DNA from: Carboxylicivirga fragile
GTDB lineage: Bacteria > Bacteroidota > Bacteroidia > Bacteroidales > Marinilabiliaceae
NCBI GenBank assembly: GCA_025499625.1
Contig: JAFMVD010000028.1
Span: forward strand, 1-64,000
Direction of reading: 5' to 3'
Length of the DNA stretch: 64,000 bases
The translations under genes were made by a program, and so were the position numbers. Position 1 is the first letter of the stretch. Every line of letters begins with the position of its first letter. The notes beneath the pieces are model-generated. The model saw only the letters and a program-made list of their open reading frames with translations. It did no database searches and had not been told where the DNA came from. Shown one piece after another: positions 54,722-63,868 of this stretch.

Positions 54722-55822
54722 ATGAGAAAGGTTTTTCTTTACATATGTCTTGGGATTGTAGTGGCCTCGTGTGCCGTAGAGCAAACTATTCCATCGAAAG
54801 TGAACGTTAAAGAAGTCTCAAAACTTTCCAATGCTTCCGTTAATTCCTTGGTTTATGCTTTGCCATCAACCAAAATTAGAGTTGAAGTGAGTGTGGAAAA
54901 AACGATAAGTAAAGTTGGGCCGTTTTACCGCTATTCGCAGAAAATGTTAAATGTGACTGATGTGGTGACTAAGGATGATGAAAAATGGGCCATTAAGGAT
55001 ATTAATTTAAGCACATTTGGTGTTGCTGATTTAGACAAGCAATACGCCATTAGTTATTCAGGCGAGAGTGTTGCGCCTTTGTTGAATGTAAATAATGAAG
55101 GTGTTTTAGTGGGTGTTAATCTTAGCGATTTGCCTAAGGAGTCTTGTACTTTAAAAAGTTACAATGTGCAAGAGGTGCCTTCTGTCTCAGACATTAATTT
55201 TAACGCCGTTCCGATGATGGAGAAGCAATTGGCCAAAACGTCAACGGCTGCCATGGCCGAAGAAGCTGCCAATTTTATATATAAGATACGCAAACGTCGT
55301 TTTAAAATTTTGGCCAGCGATTATGAAAACCTTCCTCCTGATGGAAAATCGTATGAAGTAACGGTTCGAGAGTTAGATGCCTTGGAAGAAGCTTATCTGG
55401 AGTTGTTTATTGGCAAGGTTGAGAAGGTGGAGCTTAATTATACTTACGATATTCACCCTAATGCTCTAAGTGCAAACAATGACGTACTATTCCGTTTTTC
55501 AACCGTACAAGGTGTGGTTGATAAAATGGACATGAGTGGCGCACCAGTCTATATTGAAATAGATGCCGAGGAGAAGGAGTTATTACCAGATGCACCTCTG
55601 CCTATTACCAAGGAAGAAGTAAGAACTGGTTTATACTATTGTCGCCCTGGTAAGGCAACTGTGAAAATTATTGATCGAAATAAATTATTAAGGTCACAAG
55701 AGGTTTATCTGGGACAATATGGACAAGTAGTAAATATGCCATCTTCTGTTCTGGAAGAAAAAAATATAAGCATTCAGTTAGACAGTAAAACAGGTGCTTT
55801 AAAATCGATAGAGAGAAAATAA
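54722..55822 (+). CDS. DUF4831 lipoprotein
   Basis: The 366-residue protein has a lipoprotein signal with lipobox VASC (Cys17). The mature part begins with a segment typical of DUF4831 (VYALPSTKIRVEVSVEKTI, then GPFYRYSQKML). The middle has a helical stretch (AAMAEEAANFIYKIRKRRFK) and the C-terminus is beta-rich. No catalytic motif is visible. DUF4831 proteins occur throughout Bacteroidota with unknown function. The pepD gene follows after 36 bp and may share the transcript. Confidence 0.82.
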   Translation: MRKVFLYICLGIVVASCAVEQTIPSKVNVKEVSKLSNASVNSLVYALPSTKIRVEVSVEKTISKVGPFYRYSQKMLNVTDVVTKDDEKWAIKDINLSTFGVADLDKQYAISYSGESVAPLLNVNNEGVLVGVNLSDLPKESCTLKSYNVQEVPSVSDINFNAVPMMEKQLAKTSTAAMAEEAANFIYKIRKRRFKILASDYENLPPDGKSYEVTVRELDALEEAYLELFIGKVEKVELNYTYDIHPNALSANNDVLFRFSTVQGVVDKMDMSGAPVYIEIDAEEKELLPDAPLPITKEEVRTGLYYCRPGKATVKIIDRNKLLRSQEVYLGQYGQVVNMPSSVLEEKNISIQLDSKTGALKSIERK

Positions 55823-55858
55823 ATTATTGAATAATCCCCCTTATTAAAAAATGAAGTT

Positions 55859-57319
55859 ATGAGTAACGAAATTGCAAAGTTATCTCCTCAGGGTTTGTGG
55901 GAAAGCTTCTACAAACTAACTCAAATTCCTCGCCCTTCAAAAAAGGAAGGTAAAGCCATTGACTTTATCGAAGAGTTTGGTAAATCATTAGGATTGGAAA
56001 CAATTCGTGATGAAGTAGGAAATGTAATTATACGCAAGCCTGCTACACCGGGCATGGAAGATCGTAAGGGTGTTATCCTACAGGGACACATCGATATGGT
56101 ACCTCAAAAAAATAGCGACAAAGTGCATGATTTTGAGACTGACCCTATCGAAACAATGATTGAGGATGGTTGGGTTACTGCCAATGGAACCACACTTGGT
56201 GCCGATAATGGAATTGGAGTAGCGGCTGCCATGGCTGTACTGCAAGCTAATGATTTAGTTCATGGGCCTGTTGAAGCTTTAATCACCATGGATGAAGAGG
56301 CGGGTATGACTGGTGCAAATGCACTTAAGCCAGGTTTATTACAAGGTGATATTCTTTTGAATATGGATTCAGAAGATGAAGGTGAGTTGTATGTTGGATG
56401 CGCAGGAGGTTCTGACGCCAATGTTAAGTTCTCTTATACTGAGGCGGAAGTGCCAGCAGGATCTGTTGCTTTTCGTTTGGCTTTAACCGGACTAAAAGGA
56501 GGTCACTCAGGATTAGATATCGTACGTGGAAGAGGTAATGCTAACTTGTTATTGTTCCGTTTCTTAAAGTATGCAATTGCTAATTTGGAAACACGTTTAT
56601 CATCTATTGATGGTGGTAGTTTACGTAACGCTATTCCTCGTGAGGCATTTGCTGTTGTTACCGTTCCAGCCGCTATGGCAGATGAGTTTACTGATGGACT
56701 TGAAGAGTATGAAGATATGTACAAAGCTGAGTTTGGCGATGTTGAGCCTTACTTATCGTTTGTAGCTGAGAAAACTGATTTACCTGCATCATTAATCGAC
56801 GAAGTAACACAAGACGATATCGTTAATGGTATTATAGCTGCACCAAATGGTGTAATGCGCATGAGTACCGATATGGAAGGATTGGTTGAAACATCAACTA
56901 ACCTTGCTATTGTGAAGTCGGCTAATGGAGTAGTTGATGTACAATGCTTGATGCGTAGTTCGGTAAATTCGGCTATTGAAGACCTAGAGTCGAAAATGGA
57001 AAGTGTATTCCGTTTAGCAGGCGCTGAAATTAATTTTGGAGGTCAGTATCCGGGTTGGAAACCAAATATGGATTCGCCAATCTTAAAAGCCATGCAAGAC
57101 GTTTACAACAACAAATGGGGTAAAATTCCAGAGATTAAAGCGATTCACGCTGGTTTGGAATGTGGTATTTTGGGAAGTGCCTATCCAAATTGGGATATGA
57201 TTTCGTTTGGTCCTACCATTCGTTTTCCTCACTCTCCTGATGAAAAAGTAAATATCGAGACTTGTGAGAAATTTTGGGATTACTTAGTTGAAACACTTAA
57301 GCATATTCCTACAAAATAA
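55859..57319 (+). CDS. pepD: Aminoacyl-histidine dipeptidase (M20 family)
   Basis: The 486-residue cytosolic metallopeptidase hydrolyses dipeptides such as carnosine-type Xaa-His with two zinc ions. The metal and catalytic residues are visible: His77 in GHIDMVPQ, Asp116 in LGADNGIG, and Glu146-Glu147 in MDEEAGMTGA. The insertion between the peptidase halves (about 205-390) is the lid domain. The length matches E. coli PepD (485). The neighbourhood of POT, MFS and AbgT transporter genes suggests a peptide-use module. A terminator follows 12 bp downstream. Confidence 0.95.
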   Translation: MSNEIAKLSPQGLWESFYKLTQIPRPSKKEGKAIDFIEEFGKSLGLETIRDEVGNVIIRKPATPGMEDRKGVILQGHIDMVPQKNSDKVHDFETDPIETMIEDGWVTANGTTLGADNGIGVAAAMAVLQANDLVHGPVEALITMDEEAGMTGANALKPGLLQGDILLNMDSEDEGELYVGCAGGSDANVKFSYTEAEVPAGSVAFRLALTGLKGGHSGLDIVRGRGNANLLLFRFLKYAIANLETRLSSIDGGSLRNAIPREAFAVVTVPAAMADEFTDGLEEYEDMYKAEFGDVEPYLSFVAEKTDLPASLIDEVTQDDIVNGIIAAPNGVMRMSTDMEGLVETSTNLAIVKSANGVVDVQCLMRSSVNSAIEDLESKMESVFRLAGAEINFGGQYPGWKPNMDSPILKAMQDVYNNKWGKIPEIKAIHAGLECGILGSAYPNWDMISFGPTIRFPHSPDEKVNIETCEKFWDYLVETLKHIPTK

Positions 57320-57331
57320 ACCCTTAATAAT

Positions 57332-57364
57332 GGTTAGCTGTCACCTCGATAGCTAACCTTTTTT
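57332..57364 (+). terminator. Rho-independent terminator
   Basis: GGTTAGCT (57332-57339) and AGCTAACC (57351-57358) form an 8-bp stem followed by T6. It ends pepD. Confidence 0.9.
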
Positions 57365-57383
57365 ATATCTAACTAAATTCAAA

Positions 57384-58937
57384 ATGACTGACAAAATTCA
57401 AAAGACCTTGCGCGACTCAGCTGCGTTGCGTTGGGGAGCCTTAATTTTATTAAGTGCATTAACTTTTTCAACCTATTGGTTTCAGGATTTCTTCTCAGGC
57501 TTAAAGGGCTTGATGGAAACTGAAATGGGAATTGATAGTGAAGAGTTTGGCCGTATCATCGGGATGACTACTATTGCCAATATGTTTGGTATGATTATTA
57601 TTGGTGGTATCATGCTTGATAAATGGGGTATTCGCATTGCGGGTATCGTATTTGGTTCAATTGCAACCTTAGGTGGTGCCATTACAGCTGCTGCTGCTGC
57701 AGGTTGGTTTGGAGATGATCATTCAACGGTTGTTAACTATATGATTGTAGGACGTATCCTTTTTGGTTCAGGCCTTGAAGTGCTTTGTGTTGTTGCTACG
57801 CGTACCATTGTAAAATGGTTTAAAGGTTATGAACTGGCATTGGCCATGGCTATTAATATGGGTTTTGGTCGATTAGGTTCGGCTATGGGTACTGCCTTAT
57901 CGCTTGATATTGGCGGTGGACATGTTTCTCCTGCGGTAACTTTTGCAGCTACGCTTATTGGTTTGGCACTAATTTTATTCTTAATTTATACAGTTTTTGA
58001 TATTAAAATTGATAAACAAGAGAAAGCTATTGCAGGTGATCAAGAGAAAGATGATTCTGAAGATTTTAAGTTTTCAGATTTGACAGCTCTAATTAAAAAT
58101 TCATCATTTTTATACATCGCTTTATTGTGTGTTGCTTTTTATGCGGCCATCTTCCCATTTATGATGTATGCTCCTGATTTATTAATTAATAAGTTTGGTT
58201 TTTCTCAAATATTGCCAGCTGCTGGTGAGGTTATTATTGGCGGAAGTAAAGCCTTAGGTGCTGCAAGTGTATATGTTATATTCTTCTTGTTTGCCATCTG
58301 CTTTGCAGTTGTTCCAAATAATATAAAGAGCAAAACCTTGGCCTTGGGCGTAAAGGTTGTTTCTGTGTTTTTATTTGTAAGCTACCTTTATTATATGAAG
58401 GACGTACTTGCTATTTGGTTGCAAAACGGTGCAAAAACGGCTAGTCTAATTCCTTTAGGTACTATTATCTTCACGCCTATCTTTGGTAACTTTGTTGATA
58501 AGAAAGGAAAAGCAGCTTCATTAATGATCCTCGGATCCTTATTACTTATTTTTGCACACGTTTCATTATCTGTTCTTAACAATGTAGTGATTGCCTACTT
58601 TGGACTGGTAAGTCTGGGTGTTGCCTTTTCGTTAGTGCCTGCTGCCATGTGGCCATCAGTGGCGAAAATTATTCCTGAGAATCGATTGGGAACGGCTTAT
58701 GCGTCTATGTTTACTTTACAAAACTGGGGACTTGGATTATTCTTCTGGGGAATCGGAGCATTACTTAAGTTTGTAAACAGGAATCAACTTGATGAGATTG
58801 AAGCAGGAAATGCTGTATATGACTATACTATTCCAATTCTTGTTTTGGTTGGATGTGGTGTTATCTCAATCTTTTTATCATTTAAATTGAAACAGTCTGA
58901 TAAGAAATATGGCTACGGTTTAGAAGATCCTTCATAA
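57384..58937 (+). CDS. MFS transporter, possibly MFSD1-like
   Basis: The 517-residue protein has 12 predicted membrane helices and the MFS loop 2-3 signature in GIMLDKWGIRIAGIVFG (the GxLxDrxGrR pattern). The first cytoplasmic segments and the GRILFGSGLEVLCVVATRTI helix resemble the MFSD1/nitrate-type branch of the superfamily. The substrate is not determined. Its place between the dipeptidase and an AbgT-family transporter suggests a small peptide or amino-acid derivative. It starts 20 bp beyond the pepD terminator and has its own terminator, so it is probably a single-gene unit, though the promoter must overlap the preceding terminator. Confidence 0.8.
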   Translation: MTDKIQKTLRDSAALRWGALILLSALTFSTYWFQDFFSGLKGLMETEMGIDSEEFGRIIGMTTIANMFGMIIIGGIMLDKWGIRIAGIVFGSIATLGGAITAAAAAGWFGDDHSTVVNYMIVGRILFGSGLEVLCVVATRTIVKWFKGYELALAMAINMGFGRLGSAMGTALSLDIGGGHVSPAVTFAATLIGLALILFLIYTVFDIKIDKQEKAIAGDQEKDDSEDFKFSDLTALIKNSSFLYIALLCVAFYAAIFPFMMYAPDLLINKFGFSQILPAAGEVIIGGSKALGAASVYVIFFLFAICFAVVPNNIKSKTLALGVKVVSVFLFVSYLYYMKDVLAIWLQNGAKTASLIPLGTIIFTPIFGNFVDKKGKAASLMILGSLLLIFAHVSLSVLNNVVIAYFGLVSLGVAFSLVPAAMWPSVAKIIPENRLGTAYASMFTLQNWGLGLFFWGIGALLKFVNRNQLDEIEAGNAVYDYTIPILVLVGCGVISIFLSFKLKQSDKKYGYGLEDPS

Positions 58938-58966
58938 GCGCTAGTTATTATTGCAATAATATATTG

Positions 58967-58998
58967 AAACAGCTATCCATTGGGTAGCTGTTTTTTTT
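58967..58998 (+). terminator. Rho-independent terminator
   Basis: ACAGCTA (58969-58975) and TAGCTGT (58985-58991) form a 7-bp stem followed by T8. It ends the MFS transporter gene. Confidence 0.85.
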
Positions 58999-59002
58999 AA
59001 AA

Positions 59003-59033
59003 AACCTAACAGGTCTTTAAGACCTGTTTGGTT
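59003..59033. repeat. REP-like inverted repeat
   Basis: AACCTAACAGGTC (59003-59015) and GACCTGTTTGGTT (59021-59033) pair at 12 of 13 positions around TTTAA. The text matches the AACCT(A/G)ACAGGT family of dispersed hairpins that I know from Bacteroidota genomes. It lies right after a terminator. Confidence 0.65.
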
Positions 59034-59067
59034 GCTGGTTGCTCTTAATCAGATTTGGCACTTGCTA

Positions 59068-59079
59068 TGTTATATAACA
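59068..59079. promoter_or_regulatory. Palindrome upstream of the AbgT-family gene
   Basis: TGTTATATAACA is a perfect 12-bp palindrome 46 bp upstream of the candidate -7 element of the transporter gene. It could be an activator site; no regulator gene is adjacent to support this. Confidence 0.35.
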
Positions 59080-59124
59080 CATGCAGTTCGGAACAATGTA
59101 CTGCACTGGCATGATAAATTTTTA

Positions 59125-59132
59125 TACTTTTG
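59125..59132 (+). promoter_or_regulatory. Candidate -7 element of the AbgT-family gene
   Basis: TACTTTTG fits TAnnTTTG and lies 26 bases before the ATG at 59159. It argues that translation starts at 59159 and not at the ATG at 59081, which would lie upstream of the promoter. No clear -33 element is seen. Confidence 0.5.
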
Positions 59133-59158
59133 GCAACCTAATAGTAAAACTATCATCC

Positions 59159-60694
59159 ATGGGTACGAGTGTGAAAAAGAAGAAGTCATACGTTGATATA
59201 TTTTTAAATGGTGTTGAGAGAGTAGGAAATATATTGCCACATCCTGCCTTGTTATTCGGAATTTTTGCAATCATCGTACTTGCATTTTCCGCCATATTTG
59301 CCTGGTTGGGAACAACAGCTAATCACCCGGCTACCAACGAGACTATTGAAGTTATCAACTTAATGTCTGTGGATGGTTTGCGCCGCATTCTAACTGAAAT
59401 GGTGAAGAACTTCACCAACTTTGCGCCTATGGGAATTGTAGTAGTTGCCATGCTAGGAATTGGATTGGCTGAGAAGTCGGATTTGATAGGTGCCTTGATT
59501 CGTAAACTGGTACTGGCTGCTCCTAAAGGTATATTAACCTTTGTAATTATATTGGCTGGTGTAATCTCTAACGTTGCATCCAGTGTAGGTTACGTGCTTT
59601 TGGTTCCGCTTGGAGGCGTTATATTTTTGGTGGCTAAGCGTCACCCTTTGGTTGGTATGGCTGCTGCTTTTGCTGGTGTATCAGGAGGTTTTAGCGCCAA
59701 TCTAATTATTGGAACTATTGATCCTTTGCTGGCAGGTTTAACCGAAGAAGCAGCGCGTATTGTGGATAAAACCTACACTGTGAATCCGGTAAGTAACTAT
59801 TACTTTATGGTCGTATCTACTTTTATGGTTGCCTTGGTTGGTACCTGGGTTACCGAAAAGATTATAGCTCCGCGCTTTGGCGAATATAAAGGGGAGGTAA
59901 CAGAAGAGGAAACCAAATTGGATAAGTTGTCGAAAAAGGAGAAGAAAGGCTTACGTTGGGTGAGCATTGTTTCTGTAACTTTTCTGGCTATCATGCTATG
60001 GGGTTTAGTACCAAGCGATGGATTTTTGCGAGGTGCCGATGGTGGTTTGCTAACATCTCCTTTACTTAAGGGGGTAGTTGCTGTATTGTTTATTTGGGCA
60101 GGAACCTGTGGTATTGTTTATGGTAAAATAACGGGTAAGTTTAAAACCGATAAAGACATTATGGGGGCGATGGGTGAATCAGCTAAGTCATTGGGGCCAT
60201 ATTTGGTTTTGGTGTTTTTTGCAGCTCAATTTGTCGCTTATTTTAATTGGAGTAATCTCGGATTGGTTTTGGCAGTAAATGGTGCCAATGCTATCAATAG
60301 TTTAAACCTAAGTGTTATTCCTTTAATGTTAATGTTCGCTCTATTTTGCGGATTGATTAACCTGGTTATGGGAAGTGCATCAGCCAAATGGGCCTTGTTG
60401 GCGCCAATATTTGTGCCTATGTTTATGATGCTTGGTTACTCGCCAGAGTTAACCCAAGTAGTATATAGAATTGGTGATAGTGCTACCAATATTATCTCAC
60501 CAATGATGAGTTTCTTTGCTCTGATCATTGTTTATTTTCAGAAGTACGATGATAAAGCAGGTATCGGAACCATCGTGTCTACCATGTTACCCTATTCAAT
60601 GATATTTATGGTGTCGTGGATGATCTTATTAGCCGTTTGGTTACTAACTGGTTTACCTCTTGGCCCAACCGGAGGCTTGTATTTTTCAATGTAA
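59159..60694 (+). CDS. AbgT-family transporter
   Basis: From the ATG at 59159 (MGTSVKKKKSYVDIFLNGVE) the protein is 511 residues long, close to the 508 of E. coli AbgT. The frame can be extended to 59081, but that adds 26 residues unlike the family. It has about 11 membrane helices and re-entrant segments. Family patterns include VERVGNILPHPALLFGIFAI, NVASSVGYVLLVPLGG, and GSASAKWALLAPIFVPMFM near the C-terminus. AbgT imports p-aminobenzoyl-glutamate, and relatives export sulfonamides with the proton or sodium gradient. The substrate here is unproven. The family fits the peptide-oriented setting beside pepD. Confidence 0.9.
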   Translation: MGTSVKKKKSYVDIFLNGVERVGNILPHPALLFGIFAIIVLAFSAIFAWLGTTANHPATNETIEVINLMSVDGLRRILTEMVKNFTNFAPMGIVVVAMLGIGLAEKSDLIGALIRKLVLAAPKGILTFVIILAGVISNVASSVGYVLLVPLGGVIFLVAKRHPLVGMAAAFAGVSGGFSANLIIGTIDPLLAGLTEEAARIVDKTYTVNPVSNYYFMVVSTFMVALVGTWVTEKIIAPRFGEYKGEVTEEETKLDKLSKKEKKGLRWVSIVSVTFLAIMLWGLVPSDGFLRGADGGLLTSPLLKGVVAVLFIWAGTCGIVYGKITGKFKTDKDIMGAMGESAKSLGPYLVLVFFAAQFVAYFNWSNLGLVLAVNGANAINSLNLSVIPLMLMFALFCGLINLVMGSASAKWALLAPIFVPMFMMLGYSPELTQVVYRIGDSATNIISPMMSFFALIIVYFQKYDDKAGIGTIVSTMLPYSMIFMVSWMILLAVWLLTGLPLGPTGGLYFSM

Positions 60695-61376
60695 TATTAA
60701 TCGTTTTAGTTTGTATTCGGTTTAACACTGATGATATCGTGAACATGGCTCTGCCTGAGTTTAATTTGATAGAGTCATTAATCGTTATGTCTGAATGGAA
60801 TTGAAAAATACAGAAGAATGACTATCTTTTCTTAGAAAGTAATAATCTAATGTGTAATAGAGTTATCTTAATTAAGAAAACATTCTTCGATTTAAGAATA
60901 GTATGATTCTAATACGTAGTTAGATAATCTTTTATTGAGAATAATAGTCTGTTTGATAAATGTTTGAATATATCTATTAGAAGTTTGAATCTTATTATAA
61001 TTTGTTTTGCAACATTAATTATATAGATAGCTACAAATAGAAATAAGATAATTCAATTTACCAAAAAGAAAACGTATTTAATAAATAGATAGCGATAATT
61101 AATTTTAGATTATTACTATTGCTATTCAGCAAGCAATATCTTTTGAATAGACTGATGCTTTTGAGAATAAGAGATAAGATATTGTGTCAAAAAGCATCGA
61201 ATGTACATTAAAATACGCGGTCATCGATAAAATTCCTGAGTCCGTTGAAGTAAACTAGTGATGGACATTTAAAATTTTTGAATCAGTAAACAATCACTGC
61301 GACTGCCCCTTCGACAAAAGCTCAGGGAGCATTTCAGTGAACGTGTACCGCTAAAGATAGTGAACACCCTCTTCTT
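60695..61376. other. Long AT-rich spacer without a gene
   Basis: About 680 bp of AT-rich sequence contain no frame with plausible codon content. A hairpin element with a CTTCGAC...GCTCAGG core lies at 61294-61340. No terminator hairpin with a T tail was found directly after the AbgT-family gene. Small RNAs cannot be excluded by eye. Confidence 0.5.
61294..61340. repeat. Hairpin element with CTTCGAC-GCTCAGG core
   Basis: TCACTG (61294-61299) and CAGTGA (61335-61340) close a hairpin whose inner arms TGCCCCT and AGGGAGCA pair imperfectly. The core resembles the CTTCGACAAGCTCAGG sequence, which recurs in intergenic regions of many bacteria. The region is more GC-rich than the spacer around it. 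Confidence 0.55.
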
Positions 61377-62366
61377 TTATTTACTTGTAATTCTTACGGT
61401 ACATGTATTAGCCCTTGAATTCTTTATTAATTGTCTTACAAATAAGTTTTTAGTGGTTTGACGAGCAATACTCACCAAATCAATTGAAGCAACTAGGGTT
61501 TGATTTTGGCCATTCATCTTAAGAGATGGTGATTGACAATGCCCTGAAGCATCACTGTTGGTTTTGTCGCTTGTTAGGTAGCCACCAGAAAAGGTAAAGG
61601 ATACGGGAACGTTAGCTATGTTATTGTTATTTCGAACGGTAGTATAAGAAAATACACCTTTTTCCAGATTCTGATCAGATACTACTTCATATTCTGTGTG
61701 ACTGCATTTTAGTTCTAATTCTTGAACGATGTTTACCAAACCGTTTTTTGCTTCGGAGAATAAATCAATTTTAACGCCCCCATCAACAATTGAAGCTTCT
61801 TCGTTAAGATATCCGCTTAGGGCATCTATACTGCTGGCATATAACTCCAGGGCCGTTATGATGGATTCTTCAGAGTCATGCTTTTGAGCTTGTTTGAGTT
61901 TTAGGTAAGCCAGTTCAAGGGCTTCATTTTTACGTAACTCTTTTCGTTTATAAAATTCACTTTTCGACAGGCGATAAAAGGCATACATGTAATTCATGTC
62001 TTCCCATTTATCAAGGTATTCATAACCTTCAAGAAATTCGGAAGAAGTCGCTTTTATGCGGCTTTGAATGTATTCGTGCACGCCATGGTTATCTTCCATT
62101 TTATAAAAGCTGGTTTCGCTTTTAATCTGTGTGTTAATCTGTTTTGATAAATCGGATAAGGCGCGTTCTTTGGCCTTATCTTCATAGTGGGCGGCGTATC
62201 CGGTTTTCGGAGTTATACCTATTCCATAGTAATAATCAGGTGATTTTGGCCTTTCTTTTAACCAAGCAGGCTTTGAAAGTTCCAATAATTCAGCCTCTTT
62301 CTTTTTCGATTGGCAAGCAGAAACTAGGACTACGATTGAGACAAGTATTAGCGAAAAGTATTTCAT
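61377..62366 (-). CDS. LPP20-like lipoprotein
   Basis: The 329-residue protein has a lipoprotein signal with lipobox VSAC (Cys18). A segment with PAWLKERPKSPDYYYGIG and a long helix with KAKERALSDLSKQINTQI follow, which fits the LPP20 family of surface or outer-membrane lipoproteins. The second half (about 170-329) is separate, with a beta-rich portion, and is not recognised. Its gene is 9 bp downstream of a second lipoprotein gene on the same strand, and the two are probably one operon and perhaps one complex. Confidence 0.75.
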   Translation of the reverse strand: MKYFSLILVSIVVLVSACQSKKKEAELLELSKPAWLKERPKSPDYYYGIGITPKTGYAAHYEDKAKERALSDLSKQINTQIKSETSFYKMEDNHGVHEYIQSRIKATSSEFLEGYEYLDKWEDMNYMYAFYRLSKSEFYKRKELRKNEALELAYLKLKQAQKHDSEESIITALELYASSIDALSGYLNEEASIVDGGVKIDLFSEAKNGLVNIVQELELKCSHTEYEVVSDQNLEKGVFSYTTVRNNNNIANVPVSFTFSGGYLTSDKTNSDASGHCQSPSLKMNGQNQTLVASIDLVSIARQTTKNLFVRQLIKNSRANTCTVRITSK

Positions 62367-62375
62367 GATTCAATT

Positions 62376-63767
62376 CTAGTTCTCAGGTTGATATTCGCTT
62401 ATCTGTTTGGCCACTTCTACGGCACATTTTGCAAGTGCTTCGCTTTCCAATTGATGGATGGATTTAATCTCTGTCTTATTTTTAAACAAAGCTTGTAAGC
62501 GATTGATTGAAGTAGGATCATGGTAAACTTTGTCTTCATCCGAATCTTTGGTAGCAGATTTCCAATGACCTGGAACTAATCGGCTATAATCACCATCGAA
62601 CTGAGCGTATTGTATTAAATCCTTTGGGCTGGCATTAAAGGTATTGGCAATGGCCAACTCATCGCGATCAATGCGTGTTAAGGAATAGTTTATTTGAAGA
62701 ATTAATTCATTTTTTTGTCTGAACTCATAATAAACCACCTTATCATAAATCGTTTTCATTTCCTTTAATTTTGTTTCAGGATTAACTGTTTCAACAGTGC
62801 GCTTTAGATAGGCTTTCTTTTGAACTTTACTATGACGACCTTGATTACGTATGTATTTTACTATTTCAGTTTTGAATATACTTTTAGCTTCAAATTCGTT
62901 GCCGTATTTTTTAGCTAACTGAATGGCCATGTCAGCATCTTTAATGTCATCCCACCCTCTGATGGTTTGTATCGATTGACCGTCGATAACTTTATAAAAA
63001 GGTGATTTAATTTGTTTGGTTTTGGCAATAATTTGCTGACGGCTCTGATTTGCTACGGTTAGGTGGCTATAATGACCTGATGTTGCAGGAAGAAAAGCAA
63101 TGCTTAAGGTCGCATTCTGCAAGGCTTCTTGTTGCAATGCAATACTGTTTTTATAACCTTTAGTCGCTTTGTTTATTTGATCGAAATCGGCATATGCACT
63201 ACGGTAGCTATTAGTCTCAATAAGGGAATTACCATGGCGATAAATTGGTTCGAATTTGGCTGTTACCCATTGTGTTTCGGCATCTTTAAATTGGCTATCG
63301 AAGCGAAGAATCTCCTGAAACTGCTTTTCGGCTACATTAAATTCTTCGAGAGAAAGTGCCTTCATGGCATCCTGATATAAGGTATTCAGATACTTGTCTC
63401 TCACCTCCATGTAATAAACCTTTTGCTCTTCGGAGGTAATAACCTGTACGCCTAGAGACGAGAGTAGGTGGAAATAATCTTCAGCTTTCTTATAAGCATA
63501 AACGGCATCCTTTGTCGAACCAGTATTATATTTCGATTTGAAATTTTCAATTTTATCGTCCAATACCATTTGACCAGTGCGTTGTAGGCCAAGTTTGGCT
63601 TCGATGTTATTCTTATTGGCTTGCAACGATTTTAAATACAAAGCTGCAGCATCGGTGTAAAGTCCGGCACTATCAAATTTATCTGCTTTGTTAACCAGGC
63701 GTTTACTGGTGCATCCAGATAAAAGTAAGACACTACTAAAAAGTATTGTAAGGTAAATATTTCTCAT
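62376..63767 (-). CDS. Repeat-containing lipoprotein of unknown function
   Basis: The 463-residue protein has a lipoprotein signal with lipobox LSGC (Cys19). The first half (about 20-215) is helical with TPR-like repeats (FDSAGLYTDAAALYLKSLQA, LSLEEFNVAEKQFQEILRFD). The second half has a mixed alpha/beta domain (from ATLSIAFLPATSGHYSHLTV) without a recognised catalytic motif. Its gene is the first of the pair with the LPP20-like gene, starting 101 bp from a divergent membrane-protein gene. A role in envelope assembly is plausible but not shown. Confidence 0.7.
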   Translation of the reverse strand: MRNIYLTILFSSVLLLSGCTSKRLVNKADKFDSAGLYTDAAALYLKSLQANKNNIEAKLGLQRTGQMVLDDKIENFKSKYNTGSTKDAVYAYKKAEDYFHLLSSLGVQVITSEEQKVYYMEVRDKYLNTLYQDAMKALSLEEFNVAEKQFQEILRFDSQFKDAETQWVTAKFEPIYRHGNSLIETNSYRSAYADFDQINKATKGYKNSIALQQEALQNATLSIAFLPATSGHYSHLTVANQSRQQIIAKTKQIKSPFYKVIDGQSIQTIRGWDDIKDADMAIQLAKKYGNEFEAKSIFKTEIVKYIRNQGRHSKVQKKAYLKRTVETVNPETKLKEMKTIYDKVVYYEFRQKNELILQINYSLTRIDRDELAIANTFNASPKDLIQYAQFDGDYSRLVPGHWKSATKDSDEDKVYHDPTSINRLQALFKNKTEIKSIHQLESEALAKCAVEVAKQISEYQPEN

Positions 63768-63868
63768 ATCAATGGTAAGTTAAGTTTACTTGAACGTGAA
63801 TTAACAAAAAGTGTTCGGTTTTTCAAGGGTTTAATTTAGATTTGTATAAAGCAATTAATTTTTGTGTC

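Noticed and set aside
59055-59072. TGGCACTTGC upstream of the AbgT-family gene as a sigma-54 promoter
   Set aside because: At the required GG-N10 distance there is GT and not GC, and no second element or activator gene supports it.
59081-59158. Upstream ATG as the start of the AbgT-family transporter
   Set aside because: It would place the TAnnTTTG element inside the gene and add 26 residues not found in the family.
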